From CAZJHX01 sp964545715 (lineage in GTDB: Bacteria; Myxococcota_A; UBA9042; GCA-2863065), in contig CAZJHX010000018.1 of assembly GCA_964545715.1 (NCBI GenBank), positions 1 through 64,000 on the forward strand: a stretch of 64,000 bases of DNA, in the 5' to 3' direction. Positions 61,795 through 64,000 of the stretch are shown here, one piece after another. A program made the translations under genes and the position numbers. Every line of letters begins with the position of its first letter. The first letter of the stretch is position 1. The notes under the pieces were generated by a model. The model ran no database searches. It was given only the letters and a program-made list of their open reading frames with translations, and was not told the DNA's origin.

Positions 61795-62697
61795 ATGGAC
61801 CGCGTGATAGTGACGTGCGCCCTGACGGGTGCGCAGCAGGGCAAGGACCGCAACCCCAATCTGCCCGAGCAGCCGGACGAGATCGTGGCGCAGGGATTGG
61901 AGGCCTGGCGGGCGGGCGCTGCGATTTTGCACATTCACGCGCGCGACGCGCACGGGCGCGCCACCGCGGATGTGGCGGTCTTTGGCCGGATCGTTCGGGG
62001 GCTGCGTGAGGGCGGCTGTGACGCGCTGCTCAACCTGACGACCGGCGGCGCCGTGGCGGGGCTGCCGCTGGAGGAGCGTCTGCGGGTCGTGCCCGAGCTG
62101 ACGCCCGATATCGCGTCGTTCAGCCTGGGCAGCGGGTGCCTGTTGGGCCGCTGGGATGCGCGCGCTGAGCAGTGGCGCGGCGATCGGGTGGTGCCGCTGT
62201 TTGGGTCGCATGCGGAGCTGGCGCGCGTGGCGCACGTCTTTGCTCGCAACCAGGTGCGGCCGGAGCTGGAGATCTACCACGCGGGCATGATGAACACGCT
62301 GCACGCGCTGATCGAGCAGGGCGCGCTGGCGGGGCCGCTGCTGGTGAACCTGGTGATGGGCATCCCCGGCGAGTGCACCGCTGCCACCGTCAAAAACCTG
62401 GTGCAGCTGGTCGACCGGCTGCCCGACAACGCGCGCTGGCTGGTGACCGCCATCGGCGCGCGAAACCACTTCCGCATGCTGGGCGCGGTCGTGGCCATGG
62501 GCGGGCACGTGCGCGTGGGCATGGAGGACAACGTGTACATCGCGCCTGGAGAGCTGGCCACGTCCAACGGTCAGATCGTCAGCCGCGCCGTCGGCGTACT
62601 CAGAGGCCTGGGCGTCGAGCCCGCTACGCCTCAGCAGGCCCGCGCCATCTTGGAGCTGGCGCCTCAATCCACAACACAACAAGGAGACGACAAATGA
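61795..62697 (+). CDS. Beta-keto acid cleavage enzyme (BKACE, DUF849)
   Basis: 300 residues, ATG with GGAGG just upstream. TIM barrel with the N-terminal CALTGAQQGKDRNPNLP, metal ligands in ILHIHARD, FSLGSGC, VMGIPGECTA, and the late Glu in VRVGMEDNVYI. BKACE enzymes use a divalent metal and acetyl-CoA to cleave a beta-keto acid into acetoacetate and a shorter CoA ester. Combined with the upstream genes, the operon would break down a substrate passing through a beta-keto acid. Next gene overlaps as ATGA. Confidence 0.9.
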   Translation: MDRVIVTCALTGAQQGKDRNPNLPEQPDEIVAQGLEAWRAGAAILHIHARDAHGRATADVAVFGRIVRGLREGGCDALLNLTTGGAVAGLPLEERLRVVPELTPDIASFSLGSGCLLGRWDARAEQWRGDRVVPLFGSHAELARVAHVFARNQVRPELEIYHAGMMNTLHALIEQGALAGPLLVNLVMGIPGECTAATVKNLVQLVDRLPDNARWLVTAIGARNHFRMLGAVVAMGGHVRVGMEDNVYIAPGELATSNGQIVSRAVGVLRGLGVEPATPQQARAILELAPQSTTQQGDDK

Positions 62698-63548
62698 GCC
62701 GAGAACGGATCGCGATCGATGCATGGGGCAGCTGGATCAGCCCGGAGGGCGCTAAGCGCTGGCCCGCCGAGTACATGCACATCTTCAAAAAGTATCGCTC
62801 GCCACAGGTCATCTTCGACGGCATGAGCCTGGAGCAGATGGTGGCCGAGATGGACGACGCGGGGGTCGACCGCTGCGTGCTCAGCGCCTTCTACCACAAG
62901 GACACCGCGGTGGTGAGCAACGAGGAGGTCGCCGAGGCTGTGGCCCGCTATCCGGACCGCTTCGTGGGCGCCGGCACCGTCAACGTCATGAAAAAGCCGA
63001 TGGACGTTACGCGCCAGGTCCGCCGCCTGGTCAACGACTTGGGGCTGCGCGCGATCCGGCTGGAGCCCTACATGTACGGCGACGGCACGACCGGGCTGCG
63101 GCCGACCGACAAGCACTATTGGCCGGTCTACATCGCGTGCTCGGACCTGCAGGTGCCCGTGTGCATCCAGGTCGGTCACACCGGCCCGCTGCTGCCGTCG
63201 GAGTGCGGCCGCCCGATCCATCTGGACGAGGTCGCGCTGGCGTTCCCCGACCTGACGATTATCGGCTGCCACCTGGGTCAGCCGTGGCACGAAGAGATGA
63301 TGACGCTGGCCTGGAAACACCCCAACGTCTATGTGGAGACGTCGGCGCGCGCGCCCAAGCACTGGCCCGAGTCGTTTGTGAGGTTTGCGCGCGGGTGGGG
63401 CAAAGACAAGGTGATCTGGGCGACCGACTATCCGCTGCTGTCGTTTGAGCGGCCGCTGGCGGAGCTGGAGGCCATGGATCTGCCCCAGGAGATCTTCCGC
63501 AAGGTGGTTCGCGACAACGCCGTGCGCGCGTTTGGGCTGGACCGATGA
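62694..63548 (+). CDS. Amidohydrolase-2 family TIM-barrel protein
   Basis: 284 residues, ATG overlapping the previous stop. Amidohydrolase-2 features: VDRCVLSAFYHKD, RFVGAGTVNVMKKP, LGLRAIRLEPYMYGDG, CIQVGHTGP, IIGCHLGQPWHEEMMTLAWKHPNVYVETSA and VIWATDYPLLSFERPL. The N-terminal HxH of metal-dependent members is absent (IDAWGSW), but central His and late Asp are kept, so the metal site is reduced. ACMSD-like decarboxylases and hydratases belong here. It could decarboxylate or hydrolyse a ring- or keto-acid. Confidence 0.87.
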   Translation: MSRERIAIDAWGSWISPEGAKRWPAEYMHIFKKYRSPQVIFDGMSLEQMVAEMDDAGVDRCVLSAFYHKDTAVVSNEEVAEAVARYPDRFVGAGTVNVMKKPMDVTRQVRRLVNDLGLRAIRLEPYMYGDGTTGLRPTDKHYWPVYIACSDLQVPVCIQVGHTGPLLPSECGRPIHLDEVALAFPDLTIIGCHLGQPWHEEMMTLAWKHPNVYVETSARAPKHWPESFVRFARGWGKDKVIWATDYPLLSFERPLAELEAMDLPQEIFRKVVRDNAVRAFGLDR

Positions 63549-63988
63549 TCCCGGCGCTGGACGACGTGCTGGCGCGCATTCCGTATCTGCGGCCGCACGA
63601 GCTGGCCGTGGACGCCACGGCGGACGGGGTCACGGTGCGCCTGCCGGTGCGGCCGCAGTTGGTGAACCACGTCGGGATCTTCCACGCGGGCGCCCTGTTC
63701 ACCGCCGCTGAGACTGCGGCCGGCGTGGCCGCCTGGCGTGTGGTCGACGGCAACCGCGCCTTTGTCCTGCTGCGCGGCTGTGAGGTGCGCTACCCCCGGC
63801 GCGCCGACGGCGACGTCGTCTCTACCGCCTCGATCGGGGCGGCGGATCAGCAGGCCGCGAGAGCCGCGTTTGACGACCTGGAGCGGGCGGATGTGGCGGT
63901 CGAGGTGACCGCGCAGGACACCACCGGCGCCACCGTGCTGTCCGCGCGGTTCGACTACGCCCTGAGACCCCGAACGAGGACGCCATGA
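63545..63988 (+). CDS. Hotdog-fold thioesterase-like protein (DUF4442-like)
   Basis: 147 residues, ATG overlapping the previous stop. Core helix block VNHVGIFHAGALFTAAETAAGVA, then FVLLRGCEVRYPRRADGDV. The pattern resembles DUF4442/YiiD-type hotdog proteins; it likely hydrolyses an acyl-CoA intermediate or acts as a dehydratase. Its TGA overlaps the next ATG. Confidence 0.82.
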   Translation: MIPALDDVLARIPYLRPHELAVDATADGVTVRLPVRPQLVNHVGIFHAGALFTAAETAAGVAAWRVVDGNRAFVLLRGCEVRYPRRADGDVVSTASIGAADQQAARAAFDDLERADVAVEVTAQDTTGATVLSARFDYALRPRTRTP

Positions 63989-64000
63989 GTGACCAGAGCC
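63985..64000 (+). CDS. Start of the next gene in the operon, cut by the window edge
   Basis: ATG at 63985 (ATGA overlap) followed by codons for SDQS before the window ends. A GAGGA lies about 6 bases upstream. The operon therefore continues; nothing can be said of the product. Confidence 0.6.

Noticed and set aside
60438..61934. 498-residue minus-strand open frame
   Set aside because: Antisense to the two crotonase genes, which have intact motifs and overlapping starts.

Overview
The window is high-GC DNA, dense in genes and free of recognisable tRNA, rRNA, CRISPR or insertion-sequence signals. It looks like a piece of a Myxococcota or related delta-proteobacterial-type chromosome. The reasons are a DUF2330 protein with a MYXO-CTERM-like tail, many large Cys-rich and MopE-like lipoproteins with Asp/Thr/Gly linkers, a fibrinogen-like secreted protein, frequent GTG/TTG starts and many 4-base stop/start overlaps. 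This is inference from gene content; no marker gene is present. One assembly gap (10 N at 10626-10635, preceded by a degenerate G/C-rich tract) interrupts a transporter gene.

Layout. 1-5757: a Cys-rich repeat protein cut by the window edge, a small lipoprotein with four CX6CX9CX6C hairpins, another lipoprotein and a DUF2807-like lipoprotein. 5970-10911: a Na,K-ATPase-like P-type pump translationally coupled to an SLC12-type cation-chloride cotransporter. 10799-18226: a membrane protein, a DUF2237 protein, a fibrinogen-domain secreted protein with a small SGSTK-repeat protein, a phosphoesterase, a GAF-PAS-kinase-receiver hybrid and a PilZ plus PhcB-like methyltransferase. 18319-22252: an ApbE / Cys-rich lipoprotein / thioesterase operon. 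22288-31169: two giant MopE-repeat lipoproteins facing each other, one carrying an in-frame TGA. 31231-38760: a CxxCH lipoprotein, a Kelch lipoprotein, a membrane protein, an Asp/Gly-rich unknown, the DUF2330/MYXO-CTERM protein and a DUF4157-PG-binding-M15 peptidase. 38854-40209: an AAA/DUF4143 ATPase behind an A/T-rich patch.

40294-48683 is a divergent seven-gene cluster: FAD oxidoreductase, GT-C-like membrane protein and GT2 on the minus strand; B12-type radical SAM, GT2, SPASM radical SAM and fatty acid desaturase on the plus strand. The overlaps and the shared promoter region suggest one pathway making a modified glycolipid or saccharide, product unknown. 48689-56019 holds an old-yellow-enzyme homologue, an OPA-family transporter, two Cys-rich lipoproteins, a DUF924 protein, an SGNH-like lipoprotein and an LpxH-like phosphoesterase.

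56160-64000 (running off the edge) is a tightly overlapping operon for acyl-CoA metabolism: acyl-CoA dehydrogenase, two thiolase-like proteins, two DUF35 Zn-ribbon/OB proteins, two crotonases, a BKACE (DUF849), an amidohydrolase-2 protein and a hotdog thioesterase. Its promoter carries a near-perfect dyad repeated 49 bp upstream, typical of TetR-type control. By hand alignment both thiolase-like proteins lack the nucleophilic Cys, which fits an Ltp2/ChsH2-type retro-aldolase rather than classic thiolysis.
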